This document shows, in pieces, positions 24,601-32,388 of a stretch of 64,000 nt of DNA. The DNA is from Symsagittifera roscoffensis (Eukaryota; Xenacoelomorpha; Acoela; Convolutidae), in NCBI RefSeq assembly GCF_963678635.1, contig NC_087067.1, positions 310,001 to 374,000 of the forward strand. The letters are read 5' to 3'. Both the position numbers and the translations under genes were made by a program. Below the pieces are notes generated by a model. It saw only the letters and a program-made list of their open reading frames with translations, searched no databases and was not told where the DNA came from. The stretch's first letter is position 1, and every line of letters begins with the position of its first letter.

Positions 24601-27600
24601 GGTATTCCGAGTAGGTCAGTCCTGTCTTCATTCACAGGAACTGCTGGCTGCGCCATGAGATTTCCCTCAGTTTGAGTAGGGAAAACGGTACTGTAAAATT
24701 CGAATATTGAATTAGATATGATATATAAATAGATAGAATAGAGTAATGAATTAATGATTAACGAATCCAGAATTGAAGTATTGTTTAATGTTTTAATGTT
24801 TATATGACTAGATTTCACACTTAAGGCTCTCGCAAGTGACCACTTCAGATTCTCAAGTGACAAACGATTTAGCTGGTGAGATTTGTCCTTGAATCAATTT
24901 ACTGCACTATAAGTAGATAATTAGGACACAGTTAGATAAGACAATACATCAGTAAATAGAATATAATGAGGTACCGAAGGTCGCCTCATGACAAGTAGTT
25001 AAATAATTAGAATCTTAGTTATTTTTATCTAAATTTAAAAATCTACAAGCGTACAAGATTATCCGATTGCTTGTAGAGTTCCGACTACGAAAATTAAATT
25101 AAAAATCCAAAAATAAGGAAAAATTGAAAATAAAAACTCTCTTGTAGTCTCCTTCGTTTCAAGTATTGTTTTAATTTTGATCAAGTTTCGCTTCAGATTC
25201 GTTTCTCCTGTTCGGCTGGTGGGTTCTTTGGCTTCCAGCACGGAACAGAGTGTGAAAGTGATCTGTGTATATGTTCTCCAACTGGCACTGGAAAGACTCT
25301 GGCGTACATGCTCCCTGTCCTGGACACCCTTGTCAACCTTAATGGGGCTTACATGATGGGCCATCCAAAAATACTGGTGTTGGCTCCAACTAAAGACCTG
25401 GGTAAACTAACAGAGCAGGTTGTTGTGCGTGAAACACAAAGTGTTCCCGATCATAGACGTTTTTGCAAATCAATTTGAAAAAATGGGTTTTTGCGATTTT
25501 TTTCTAAGGTTGAAAGATATCATTAAAAATAACCAAGCAAATTGAAAAATAACAAAAAAAAATTGTTCGAAATCTAATATTAAAACAAAGTTGTTTAAAA
25601 GCAAAAAATAACAAAACAAGGTTATATTGGCAACTTTTGGAAGGTTTTGACCAAAAAAAATCGCGTTTAGAAAAATTTTAGGTCAAATAGTATCAAATGG
25701 GGGACCTATGAGTAGCCGGGGGTTCAAATTCTTGAAAGAGAAGGGAATTAAGTCACACCTTTTGAACTTGAATTCATTTATCCAGAAACATTACATTATT
25801 AATGAAATTAACGCAATATGTTCTCTGGAATGTCTGTTGAAAGAGTATTTCAGCTCATCGCCAACCGCCTTGGGAAGATAAAACAACAGGACACGTAGAA
25901 AAGTGGGCTTCTATACGTAAAATGTTTCATAAAAAACTCATTATCTGTAATGTAATTGCAAAAATTTTAAAGAAATGTTTAAAATATGCTTGTTGTTTAT
26001 AACCAAAAGGTTTTGTTTTCCAGTCGACCAAATTTTCGCAGTCTGTTCGACATTAACCTCAAAACTGGGCGTGAGTGTAGTGAAGATTGGCAGCAGTAAT
26101 GTGTCCTTGAAAGAGGAGGCCTCCTCTTTAGTAGAACAGTGTCCACTCTCTCAATCACTCCACCCAACTGCGGATATTGTGGTCGCAACTCCTGGCAGAC
26201 TCGCAGAGCATCTCAAAACAACTGAAGGTTCGATAATTTAGTTATACTTTAGAGATTTAGCTATGTGGTCGAAAATGTTCTTGAAATTCGCATCAGTACT
26301 GTATCCATGAAAGACTAACGCATAGACACTTTTTTACCTGAAGTTTAATGGTGCTTGAAGTCCTCGAAACTATTAGAACTTGGGCAAAAACATCGAAAGT
26401 GAGCAATTGTAGTCATGTGACTTGCAGTTGATAATAGTTTTATTCTTCTATTGAAATCAGATGCCGAGTATTTATTTCGATTGACGTATAAGCATCTTCG
26501 ATCAAAAATGATCGTTTGTTTCAGGCTTTTCTCTGAAGTACTTGCGTTTTCTCATCATTGACGAAGCAGATGCGCTGTTCAACATGCACCCTTTCGATTG
26601 GCTCACGCAAATTGAGACTTCGATTCATTGTGGCGATCCGGCGGTGCCTCGAATCGATCCCAGGAACCGGAAGCTCAAAGACCTTCTGAGAAACGACTGG
26701 GTTCCAATGCAGAAGATTCTAGTCTCCGCAACCTTTCCGACATCGACAGAAGTTCTGCAACCTTTTCAATTGCATAAACCGAAACTTATCGTCTCTGAAA
26801 ACATTTTCAAAAGTAGCCAAACTATGCTTTCAAGTGGTGGAAATTTGATGTTCATTCCGAGTAACATTTCGGTCAAGTATATAATTTGTGAAGAAATGGA
26901 TAAGCCGCTTATTTTTCTCTATTTCCTGATGGAACTGAAATTGAGTCGTTTTCTTTGCTTCACAAAAGGATGCAAAACTGCAGAAAAGTTGTTTTCGCTC
27001 TTCAACTTGATGAGCAGAGATGCCAACGTATGTTTTCTATCCAAAGCGAAACCAAATCAACACGCAAGTTTGCTCAAGAAATTCTCCAAGGGCGAAATTA
27101 ATGTGAGTGTTTTTTTTTCTGAATACATTTTGTGGGCTTAATCTAAAGCATACTGATTGATTTAGTATTTTCGTCATCCGATATTTGTTTCCATTTTTAT
27201 ATGAAATAGCTCATAGGTCTCTTCGTTTCGTTTTAAACAGCTGAAGACACTGTCTGTTCTTTAAACTTTTGCGCCCGCGTTTTGATCTATATCATGCTCA
27301 AATATCGATGAATTTATGTATATCATATCATGCTCATTTATATCAGGATCATATATCGATGAAATATATCATGCTCATATATCGATGAAATATATCGATA
27401 AAATTCATGTTTCTAAAAACATTTAAAGAAAAGCAGTCTTTCGAGCATAGTAACAGAAAAGGATGGGTTTTCTCTCCCCTGGACCTTAAATTTATTGTTT
27501 TTGCGGAATGTTTCGGTAAGCTGTTAGATATTTGGAAAGATTTAGTTACTTTCAATGTTCGCAGGTCACAATGAATAGGGTAAATGCTCAATTTTTTGGT

Positions 27601-30600
27601 AGTGGTCCGCTTAGGTTAACATAGCTCGTTTGTTTAAATATTATTGAATGTAATGAAGACACTGATTTTTTTTTGTGTTTTTAAGGGAAACGTCTACAAA
27701 TCTGTTCACACCAAATTTAGTTTTTAAGGCTGTTTGACTTTTGATTTCTTTTTAAGTGCGTTTTAATTTCATTCGTTCAAAGGAACCCTCGTAGGGACTA
27801 TTTTCTCATGCGCGGCTGACCGAATTCGCAAAAATTCTCAATCAATCAATGCTCTTAAAACTGTCCAGAACTGACTGATTTTATAGCCTATTCGCATCGA
27901 GTTTTTTTACGTTTGCGAAATCAAATATTTTGGATTCGGGAATTAAATTTTTCCCCATAAACAAAGTTAATTATGCTTTATGAATAAAGTAAGTTTTGCT
28001 TTAGAAACCGTTAGTAAAAATTCAGTTGTTTTAGGGCGTGATTTCGAATGATGTGTTGGCGCGTGGCATTGACTTGAGCTTTGACTCGGTTTTGATCTAC
28101 GACCACAATTCAGACCCAAACACATTTGTCCACCGAGTCGGAAGGTCCAGTTTTATAAGAAGTTTATTTAATATTTTGCAGTGGGAGTGTAACCGCTCAT
28201 TTATAGCTTTTAACAAACTCTTCGGACAACGTCTTTAATTTTTGAAGTAATTCAGGCCTTCAATAGGAAACTTATGGTAAAGAAAGTAGGTCTAAAGACG
28301 ACCTAAATTTTTATGCAAAATTGCTTGAAACTTTGACAGATTGCTCTTTTCAATTACTTTTGTCTGTTTTAACTTCTTGCATTTTATTCGTAGTTAATAC
28401 TAAAGTTTTGGCAATACCGGTGACCTTGAGCAATTTAATCGGTCAATAACTACACCATTTAATTGAATTAATTTTGTGGAAACAGTTCTTACGCATGGAA
28501 ACTATGGAAAACTGAATTCCGACGTCGAAATGAGCAGTCATAGGTTAAGAAACTCGTTCAGATTTGCTGACCGAAAAGGATAGTGTCAACAATTTGAAAA
28601 AATTCTGAGCTCTGAGCTGAAGTTTATTAGAAATAGTATTTTGAAGTTTCGCGTTTGCCCTCTGTTGCCAGCGTTTCATGTTTTTTTTTCTATTGAGAAA
28701 TACATGTCAGATCGCTGCTGAAAGAAATTTGTTTTCAGTCGAGGGCTTGAAGTTGTTCAAAAAACTGACCTCTGAAAAACAGCTATCAGTTTGGTCTTCT
28801 CTTTTGACTGTTCCAGTGCAGTTTTGAAAATTTGGTTGTAATTTCAACTATATTTCACTGTCTCAAGGTCAGAATTATTTCAGAAAATTCAGACGTTGTG
28901 CGATAAATTTGTTAGAGCTATAATTATAATTAGTAGCAAAAAGTTCGGACAGACAAAAATAATTAAAAAGAGCAAATGACCTTTTTCAGACAATTTTGCA
29001 TGCAAAAGCTAATTTTTGAGATAGGAAGTATAATTAGTAGCAAAAAGTTCGGACAGACAGAATTAATTAAAATGAGCAATCAGTGCTTTTTGACGCTTCT
29101 TTGCATGCAAAATGTGACGCCGGACAACCTTGAACTTTTTGTCAGACCAAATTCGAAAAGCAAGATCGTCGATTATCCGATGATATGCTAGCCTAAATTT
29201 TAAATACTGCAATGAACATCCAGACTTTACTATAAAACAGTTCGCAAAATTAGTTAAAAAATTGAAATCTAGAGTTATTTTCAACAGCAAAAAAAAACAA
29301 CAAATTAGGCCACCCCCGCCCCGCCCCCTCAAAAAAAAACAACAAACGCAAGTGAAGATGATCAAATTACTCAAAATTTGGAAACTAATCGCAGAAAAAC
29401 ATCAGCCATCCTGAGCAATATTTTTCCTATTTCAAGATTTCCCAATACACGCTTCGGATGCAATTGCCCGCCGTGGTTATAGGTTTTGAGCGAAAACTCT
29501 GCTTTATGAACTTTCGACGTTATGTTTATTTCAGTTTTAATTTCCATTGATGTCTAGACAGTTGCTCTTTTTAATTAATTCTGTCTGTCCGAACTTTTTG
29601 CAACTCTCTATATGTCTCAAAGTCACCTAAATAATAAAAATTGCATGCAAAAAATGCTCCAAATTGGCAGATTGCTCTTTTTAATTAGTTTTGTCTGTCC
29701 GAACTTTTTGCAACTCTCTATAGTAGCAAAATATTCGGACAGACAGAATTAATTAAAATAAGCAATCAGTGCTTTTCGACGCTTTTTTGCATGCAAAATC
29801 TGAAGCCGATTAACCTTGAATTTTTTGCAGATCAATTTCAAAATGCGAGATCGTCGATTATCCGATGATTATGCTGGCCCAATTTTTAAAGACTGCGATG
29901 AACATCCAGGTTTTACTATAAAACATTTTGACTCTTCGGATGCAAATGCTCGCCGTGGTTATAGGTTTCGAGCGAAACAAACAGTAAATTTGCGATAGAG
30001 CATTGTATGTAAATTCGAATTTTGCTGCTTTCTGATTGGTCGAAAGTTTGCTGCAAGTAATCTTATTAACGATCTCCTCCCCTTTCTTAAAAGGGAGCTT
30101 GTTATGTAGATCCCGTAACTCTGCTTTCGACGTTATGCTTATTTTAGTTTAATTTCGGTTGATGTCTAGACAGTTGCTCTTTGTAATTAATTCTGTCTGT
30201 CCGAACTTTTTGCAACTCGCTATATACACTAATAATACAGCATGTGTAGCAGCAGTCAATATAGCTTTTAATAAAATTATCGGACAACGTCTTCAGTTTT
30301 TGAAATAGTTCTGACCTTGAGACAGTGAAATGGCGCTAAAAATGCAATCAATTTTTTCAAACTGCATTTGAACTGACATGCAATGCAAAATGATTGCTCT
30401 GTTTCATTTTTTTCCTTATTTCAAAAGCACAATTGAAAAAACTTTGCCATTCAACAACGACAATTAAATATAAATATAAATAGCTTTCAATAAATTTCTC
30501 GGACAAGGTAGTAAATTTCTGAAATAATTCTGACCTTCAAATTTAAACTAAATCGAAATAATTCTTTGAAGTTTCGCGTTTGCCTTTTTGTCGGCCTTTA

Positions 30601-31263
30601 CGCTCTGAAAGGTTGCATAGCAAATTGTTATTGAATGAATTTCTTTTTTCAGTTGTGCTCTTGAAATAAGGGAAAAATGAAATTTTCCAAAAAAGTGCAA
30701 TCATTTTGCATTGCACTTATGTCAGTTCAAATGCAGTTTTGAAAAATCGATTGCTTTTTTAAGGCCATTTCACTGTCTCAAGGTCAGAATTGATTCAAAA
30801 ATTTAAAACGTTGTCCGATAAATTTGTTAAAAAATATACATCATTGTAATTTACATGTGTAGCTTGAATTCGGCGGTACGAAAACTTTAAACTAAGAAAT
30901 CAGTAACTAATAGAACTTTGAAATTTGAATGGCGTACAAAAAGTACCACAATGTGACTGTTTGGGGGGGGGATATAAAGAAAGATATAAAGAAAAAGTGA
31001 GGGGACTGATTTCTGTTCTGTTCAGGTGTGGTCGGGCAGGTAGAAATGGCACTGCTGTCTCAATTGTGACTCCCTACGAGATAGATTCATTTCTCCACAT
31101 GACCTCATCTCAATTGGGTCTAAATGGAGGAAGTGGAGGGGGGCCAAGGGTGGAGAATGTCTCAGCCGATGATGTCAACATAGCCCAGATGAAACCACAG
31201 TACATGGCCAGTCTGAAGAAACTGAAGACGGAAGCAAGGAGCAGACATTTCAAACGAAACTGA
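12576..31263 (+). CDS. DDX51: DEAD-box ATP-dependent RNA helicase, DDX51/Dbp6-like (multi-exon gene)
   Basis: Seven exons are proposed: 12576-12681, 12995-13146, 25239-25401, 26024-26227, 26525-27102, 28035-28144 and 31026-31263. The last five join in phase (1293 bases, 430 residues plus stop), and the first two add 86 codons in phase. Motifs in order: Q-like LFELQ, Walker A SPTGTGKT, Ia PTKDL, Ib ATPGRL, II DEAD, III SAT, IV FLCFTKG, V ARGID and VI HRVGR. The wording around these (SDLCICSPTGTGKTLAY, EGFSLKYLRFLIIDEAD) is closest to DDX51. That nucleolar helicase acts in 60S subunit biogenesis and rRNA 3' maturation; yeast Dbp6 is the counterpart. About 516 residues would be somewhat short for the family, so N-terminal sequence may be missing. 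Intron 2 (12 kb) hosts BEL, a minisatellite and a Gypsy element; intron 6 hosts nested inverted-repeat elements. Two donors (GTTCGA, GTCCAG) are weak but the phases fit exactly. Helicase identity is near certain; the DDX51 assignment is inferred. Confidence 0.85.
12995..13146 (+). CDS. DDX51: Helicase exon with Q-motif-like segment
   Basis: Starts after an ACCCACAG acceptor and ends at donor GTAACA. It encodes an acidic linker followed by QPQLAGGVRAMGCERLFELQ and KIMLKK. The pattern of Leu-x(3)-Val/Leu-x-x-Met-Gly-x(3)-Leu-Phe-x-x-Gln is the Q-motif region of DDX51-type helicases, although the usual Phe-Pro-Val-Gln is Phe-Glu-Leu-Gln here. Its phase-0 end matches the start of the Walker A exon 12 kb away. 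Confidence 0.6.
13147..13559 (+). other. Start of helicase intron 2
   Basis: From the GTAACA donor to the likely BEL/Pao LTR. AT-rich and without recognisable features; the open frames at 13319-13568 on both strands have no recognisable product. Confidence 0.4.
13560..13858 (+). repeat. Probable 5' LTR end of a BEL/Pao element (start uncertain)
   Basis: The sequence CCTCCGTACA ends at 13858. One base later TGGTGACCGCGACGAGGAC begins, which looks like a primer-binding site. A candidate polyadenylation signal (AATAAA) lies near 13719. The left edge is a guess and no 3' LTR was found to confirm it. Confidence 0.35.
13859..16620 (+). pseudogene. Decayed BEL/Pao LTR retrotransposon, gag to start of reverse transcriptase
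   Basis: A primer-binding-site-like TGGTGACCGCGACG sits at about 13860. Frames are broken many times, but family landmarks appear in order. There is a gag-like start near 14100 (MPSSAVQEVFKRA) and a stretch near 14745-14925 with Phe-Gly-Gly-Asp-Pro and then Ser-Ala-Tyr-Leu-His-Gly-Leu-Leu. Remnants of a Cys/His zinc knuckle follow at 15378-15500. An open frame at 15789-16013 carries the BEL-type linker after the protease (Val-Asp-Gln-Phe-Phe-Leu-Pro-Thr). The start of the reverse transcriptase is at 16380-16590, including WYLPYYGLMDPNKP. The element stops there: no palm motifs, RNase H, integrase or 3' LTR are seen. The end passes directly into the tandem array at 16540-17800. It lies in the sense direction within helicase intron 2. 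Family assignment is by eye. Confidence 0.65.
16540..17800 (+). repeat. Minisatellite of about five 237-310-bp units, seeded by BEL reverse-transcriptase sequence
   Basis: The anchor GGTTATGACTGCACTAAAGG (with variants) recurs with its GACT at 16721, 16958, 17217, 17527 and 17765, giving spacings of 237, 259, 310 and 238. Each unit contains the palindrome ATGGTATATACCAT (usually twice), then TTACGGACTTATGAATCCAA, then a G-rich part with GGAGCTCTTCTCAAACTGTG. The ATTACGGACTTATGGATCC segment is also the coding sequence of the BEL remnant at 16550-16580, so the unit includes retroelement sequence. No gene is seen in the array. Confidence 0.8.
17801..17950. other. Short unique spacer before the Gypsy insertion, ending in target site AGTAG
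   Basis: Intron sequence with no recognisable element. Its last five bases (17946-17950, AGTAG) are repeated after the far LTR at 24994-24998. Confidence 0.6.
17951..18288 (-). repeat. Gypsy 3' LTR (element orientation)
   Basis: 338 bp with TG..CA ends. On the minus strand it begins TGTCATGAGGCGACC and contains a TATTTATATATC box that could serve as a TATA element. Its first 25 bases contain ATGAGG and CCTCAT as a short inverted repeat. Confidence 0.92.
18289..18299 (-). other. Polypurine tract of the Gypsy element
   Basis: Minus-strand AGAGGGGGAAG directly abuts the first base of the 3' LTR, the expected place for plus-strand priming. Confidence 0.8.
18336..20090 (-). pseudogene. Gypsy integrase core (second half), C-terminal domain and tail
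   Basis: A 584-codon open frame. It carries the second catalytic Asp in SIRTDHGSGF and the catalytic Glu in GLVERSIQTIKRKL near its start. A basic C-terminal domain follows at about residues 300-350 (KVYRKNHLSLRHNF), then a long Ser, Thr and Pro-rich low-complexity region. The last 26 residues are strongly hydrophobic (starting LLYWPIVWVITDHLL). The frame is separated from the first half of the integrase by a frameshift at the nine-T run 20078-20086. The tail could be a genuine extension of this lineage or a read-through of the sequence before the polypurine tract. The length and intactness of this frame contrast with the broken gag. Confidence 0.85.
20047..20466 (-). pseudogene. Gypsy integrase N-terminal zinc finger and first catalytic Asp
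   Basis: On the minus strand from 20466 the frame reads through a His-rich segment (LHRSHPGHAAM), then MDASAYIWWPFLNRQIVNVC with Cys-Glu-Lys-Cys-Pro-Glu-Cys: the His-His-Cys-Cys finger of integrase. The first catalytic Asp is in LQLDFAGPL. The frame is preceded by an in-frame TGA at 20467-20469 and is left at the T run at 20078-20086, where the following half is in another frame. Confidence 0.82.
20467..21315 (-). pseudogene. Long spacer between RNase H and integrase of the Gypsy element
   Basis: A 282-codon open frame with no recognised catalytic domain until its end. Its middle is rich in Asn, Thr and Ser (NTTLNSTLNNSNTSTNT), followed by an Arg-rich part (RHIARQRHSRERF). The last 40 residues (WEDPFLGPMRTAI) look like the usual connector to integrase. 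Two CGCCCTCTAG(a/t)GGCG words occur near 21277 and 21357. In most Gypsy elements this connector is far shorter, so an insertion or lineage-specific domain is possible. Confidence 0.7.
21363..22261 (-). pseudogene. Gypsy reverse transcriptase C-terminus and RNase H
   Basis: The open frame 21363-22244 begins at the RT thumb connection (LRSFMGTLNHLQRF) and contains RNase H landmarks: VKCDASHSGLGA with the first catalytic Asp, the ELELLA helix Glu, and LTDHKAI with the next Asp. It continues to the RNase H end (GIVDYMSRYP). It is one base out of frame with the upstream polymerase domain; the shift lies near 22266-22285. Confidence 0.88.
22262..23485 (-). pseudogene. Gypsy protease and reverse transcriptase palm
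   Basis: The frame is open from about 23485 and overlaps the end of gag in the -1 frame by about 16 bases, so translation by -1 frameshifting is plausible. Near its start is VDTSSPVSF, the protease active-site region, with Ser where Gly is usual. RT landmarks follow: motif A FTSLDLKYAFSQLPL, motif B GFYGLKDMPTEFQ, and catalytic YLDDILVV. The frame ends just after the WLGY segment at a TAG (22262-22264), because of a 1-base shift relative to the RNase H part. Confidence 0.88.
23470..24656 (-). pseudogene. Gypsy gag, broken by three frameshifts
   Basis: The ATG uses the last base of the LTR (24656) and the first two bases of the primer-binding site. The first part (to about 24300-24400) begins MAQPAVPVNEDRT. 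A capsid-like part (from 24247) contains SLSSFYARLSAQTALC and a helical region ending LALENEKGA. The third part has two Cys-x2-Cys..His..Cys knuckles, the second being CNACKKKGHFAKVC. Frame changes fall at about 24300-24400, at the six-T run 24254-24259 (+ strand) and at the ten-T run 23730-23739. Stop is TAA at 23470-23472. Confidence 0.85.
24638..24655 (-). other. Primer-binding site of the Gypsy element
   Basis: TGGCGCAGCCAGCAGTTC starts immediately after the LTR's CA end on the minus strand, as expected for a tRNA primer site. The matching tRNA cannot be named without its sequence. It overlaps the gag start codon. Confidence 0.7.
24656..24993 (-). repeat. Gypsy 5' LTR (element orientation)
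   Basis: Same 338-bp length and ends as the partner LTR; six substitutions noted by eye (for example GTAAGG/GTAGGG, GGTATTG/GGTACTG, ACATAG/ACACAG). The 5-bp duplication AGTAG follows at 24994. Confidence 0.92.
25239..25401 (+). CDS. DDX51: Helicase exon: Walker A (motif I) and Ia
   Basis: Begins after GGCTTCCAG and ends at donor GTAAAC with one base of a codon. It encodes ECESDLCICSPTGTGKTLAY, the ATP-binding P-loop, then ILVLAPTKDL (motif Ia). Confidence 0.88.
25402..26023 (+). other. Helicase intron 3
   Basis: 622 bases, AT-rich, GTAAAC donor and TTTTCCAG acceptor. No gene or repeat is recognised in it. Confidence 0.7.
26024..26227 (+). CDS. DDX51: Helicase exon: motif Ib region
   Basis: Follows TTTTCCAG. 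It encodes DQIFAVCSTLTSKLGVSVVK and, near its end, ADIVVATPGRLAEHL, carrying the TPGR motif. It ends after GAA G at a weak GTTCGA donor; the next exon restores Gly in frame. Confidence 0.88.
26525..27102 (+). CDS. DDX51: Helicase exon: DEAD box, SAT motif and start of helicase C domain
   Basis: Follows TGTTTCAG. It encodes FSLKYLRFLIIDEADALF with the DEAD box that coordinates Mg-ATP, ILVSATF (motif III), then FLCFTKG (motif IV) in the second RecA-like domain. It ends at GTGAGT in phase 0. Confidence 0.92.
27103..28034 (+). other. Helicase intron 5 with short AT-rich repeats
   Basis: GTGAGT donor, GTTTTAG acceptor. At about 27290-27412 the words ATATATCGATGAA and ATATCATGCTCAT recur three or four times. 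Nothing else is recognised. Confidence 0.7.
28035..28144 (+). CDS. DDX51: Helicase exon: motifs V and VI
   Basis: Encodes GVISNDVLARGIDLSFD (motif V, RNA and ATP contacts) and FVHRVGR (motif VI, arginine finger). The last Arg codon is completed by the next exon. The donor GTCCAG is weak. Confidence 0.9.
28202..28922. mobile_element. Inverted-repeat (foldback-like) element, copy 1
   Basis: The left end TATAGCTTTTAACAAA..TCGGACAACGTC and the right end GACGTTGTGCGATAAATTTG..AGCTATA are inverted copies of each other. The inner part contains TTTGAAGTTTCGCGTTTGCC, also seen in copy 2 near 30560. A degraded right end of the other TIR family lies inside at about 28340-28385. Confidence 0.55.
28931..29720. 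mobile_element. TIR element (Tc1/mariner-like MITE), outer copy interrupted by another copy
   Basis: Left end TAGTAGCAAAAAGTTCGGAC and right end GTCCGAACTTTTTGCAACTC form inverted repeats of about 45 bases, with TA at the borders. Inner flanks share GCATGCAAAA. A second copy of the same family (29035-29610) sits inside it. No transposase frame is seen. Confidence 0.65.
29035..29610. mobile_element. TIR element, nested copy A
   Basis: The same termini as the outer copy. Its core shares GATCGTCGATTATCCGATGA and GCCGTGGTTATAGGTTT with copy B but is split by about 180 bases carrying two A-rich direct repeats around a C-rich run (near 29283-29345). Confidence 0.68.
29721..30222. mobile_element. 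TIR element, copy B, with conserved internal sequence
   Basis: Abuts the outer copy. Termini TAGTAGCAAAATATTCGGAC and GTCCGAACTTTTTGCAACTC. It contains a 60-codon open frame at 29816-29998 (MRDRRLSDDYAGPIFKDCDE in part), whose homologous stretch in copy A is disrupted. That frame may be a remnant of a larger parental element or of captured host sequence. Confidence 0.68.
30260..30836. mobile_element. Inverted-repeat (foldback-like) element, copy 2, arms of about 150-200 bases
   Basis: The left arm (ATCGGACAACGTC, then CTGACCTTGAGACAGTGAAAT, then AACTGCATTTGAACTGACAT) reappears inverted in the right arm (TATTTCAAG.., ATGTCAGTT, ATTTCACTGTCTCAAGGTCAG, ACGTTGTCCGAT). A half-copy of the end lies inside at 30478-30545. 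The single strand could form a long hairpin. Confidence 0.65.
31026..31263 (+). CDS. DDX51: Last helicase exon: end of motif VI and C-terminal tail
   Basis: Follows CTGTTCAG and completes HRVGR with CGRAGRNGTAVSIVTPYE. The tail has a Gly-rich stretch (GLNGGSGGGPR) and a basic end (KKLKTEARSRHFKRN), then TGA. DDX51 proteins likewise end in charged helices. Confidence 0.88.
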
Positions 31264-32388
31264 AACACGACAACTTTGCGCAAAACTATTATTTTGTTTC
31301 ATTGCGTGATATTTTGAAGTTTAGGGTCAACTTTGTATACAACGAGGAATTTTGCGTGGAAAACTCCCAATATCTCTGTAATAAGTTTGCACTTACGAAA
31401 GGTGTTCTGGCTTCTAAAGTAAACTATGTTTCGAACAAAATCATTGAATCATTTGGTTGTTTTGTTTTTTTTTTGTTGCAAAAGCGGTTGAATCTTGATG
31501 TTAATTACCTTTTTCTTTTTACTATTTATATAGCGCTGATTTGAAAGATTCAAGACCCTCGCTTTTTATCAGAGCTGACGTTGGAGTAAGAGTTTCCGTT
31601 TTTGTGGTTATGGGAGGGGGAGTGGACTTGGAGTGGCATTTGACGTGTAGGAGTTGCAAAAAGTATGCGAAAGATATGGGCATGGAAATTAATGCCCAAA
31701 TTGCTTTGTGATTTAAAAAAATTATAACATAATGCTTCATCTGAAATTCCATTGATGTTTGATGACAACTGAAAACCAAACATGGATAGGCTGTTGCAGA
31801 CCGTAAACCGCTGTGTCAGTAAATTACCAGATCAGTAAACCTATTTATGTAATAATTACATCAATTGCGGAATTAAAGGTTTGTAGAATAAATTTTCCCT
31901 GAGCCAGTAATTTTTCACTGAAACAGTAATTTTAAAACTGAGGCTCTTGGGAAGAGCTATTTTATTTCATTATTTGATTCAATTTTTGTTTTAAGGAAAA
32001 AGTTTGTCATTTTGTATAAATCTCAGTTTTTAGCTACTGGGATTACGTAATTGAATCTTGAATTTTCGGTTGACTGATCTGGTCCGTCCGTTTTCGATTT
32101 ATTTTTACATCGATTTACTGATCTGCAACCGCTGTGCCACATTCATAAAAACTACAAAGAATAAATTCAATATTTAATTTTCTTCAAATAAGTGTCGCAT
32201 TTGTGCGTGATGTGGTAAGAGAATTTCACATAATCATAAGAATTAGCAAATTACGCATAATTGACAGCACGTGTTTCAAAAGAAGCAAACAAAAAATGAA
32301 TTTTTTCTTTTTTGATTTAAAAAAAAACTATCGCTAAGTCAGCGCTAAATGAAGCTTCCGAAATTAGTGTATGGTTAGTGAGGTTAAA
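31264..32388. other. 3' flank of the helicase and short TIR element
   Basis: AATAAA signals occur near 31886 and 32160. Between about 31789 and 32132 the two ends are diverged inverted repeats (GGCTGTTGCAGACCGTAAA and, inverted, GCGGTTGCAGATCAGTAAA), suggesting a 0.34-kb MITE-like insertion. The last 14 bases (32375-32388) are the LINE target-site copy. Confidence 0.4.
32375..32388. repeat. Left target-site duplication of the LINE
   Basis: TTAGTGAGGTTAAA here matches TTAGTAAGGTTAAA at 35577-35590 with one mismatch. Confidence 0.75.

Larger units (their letters stand above)
17951..24993 (-). mobile_element. Ty3/Gypsy-type LTR retrotransposon, complete insertion, coding region broken
   Basis: Two 338-bp LTRs (17951-18288 and 24656-24993) flank 6.4 kb and share termini TGAGATTT..CATGACA on the + strand. 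I count six substitutions between them. The insertion is flanked by the 5-bp duplication AGTAG (17946-17950 and 24994-24998). In minus orientation the order is LTR, primer-binding site, gag with two Cys/His knuckles, protease, reverse transcriptase (YLDD), RNase H, integrase, polypurine tract, LTR. Integrase after RNase H places it in Ty3/Gypsy (Metaviridae-like). The knuckle arrangement and the histidine-cysteine integrase finger resemble Mag or K02A2.6-type elements. At least six frameshifts or stops break gag and pol, several at A or T runs. It lies antisense in helicase intron 2. No envelope gene is apparent. Confidence 0.92.

Noticed and set aside
25059-25364. Minus-strand open frame of 101 codons
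   Set aside because: It is the antisense shadow of the helicase Walker A exon.
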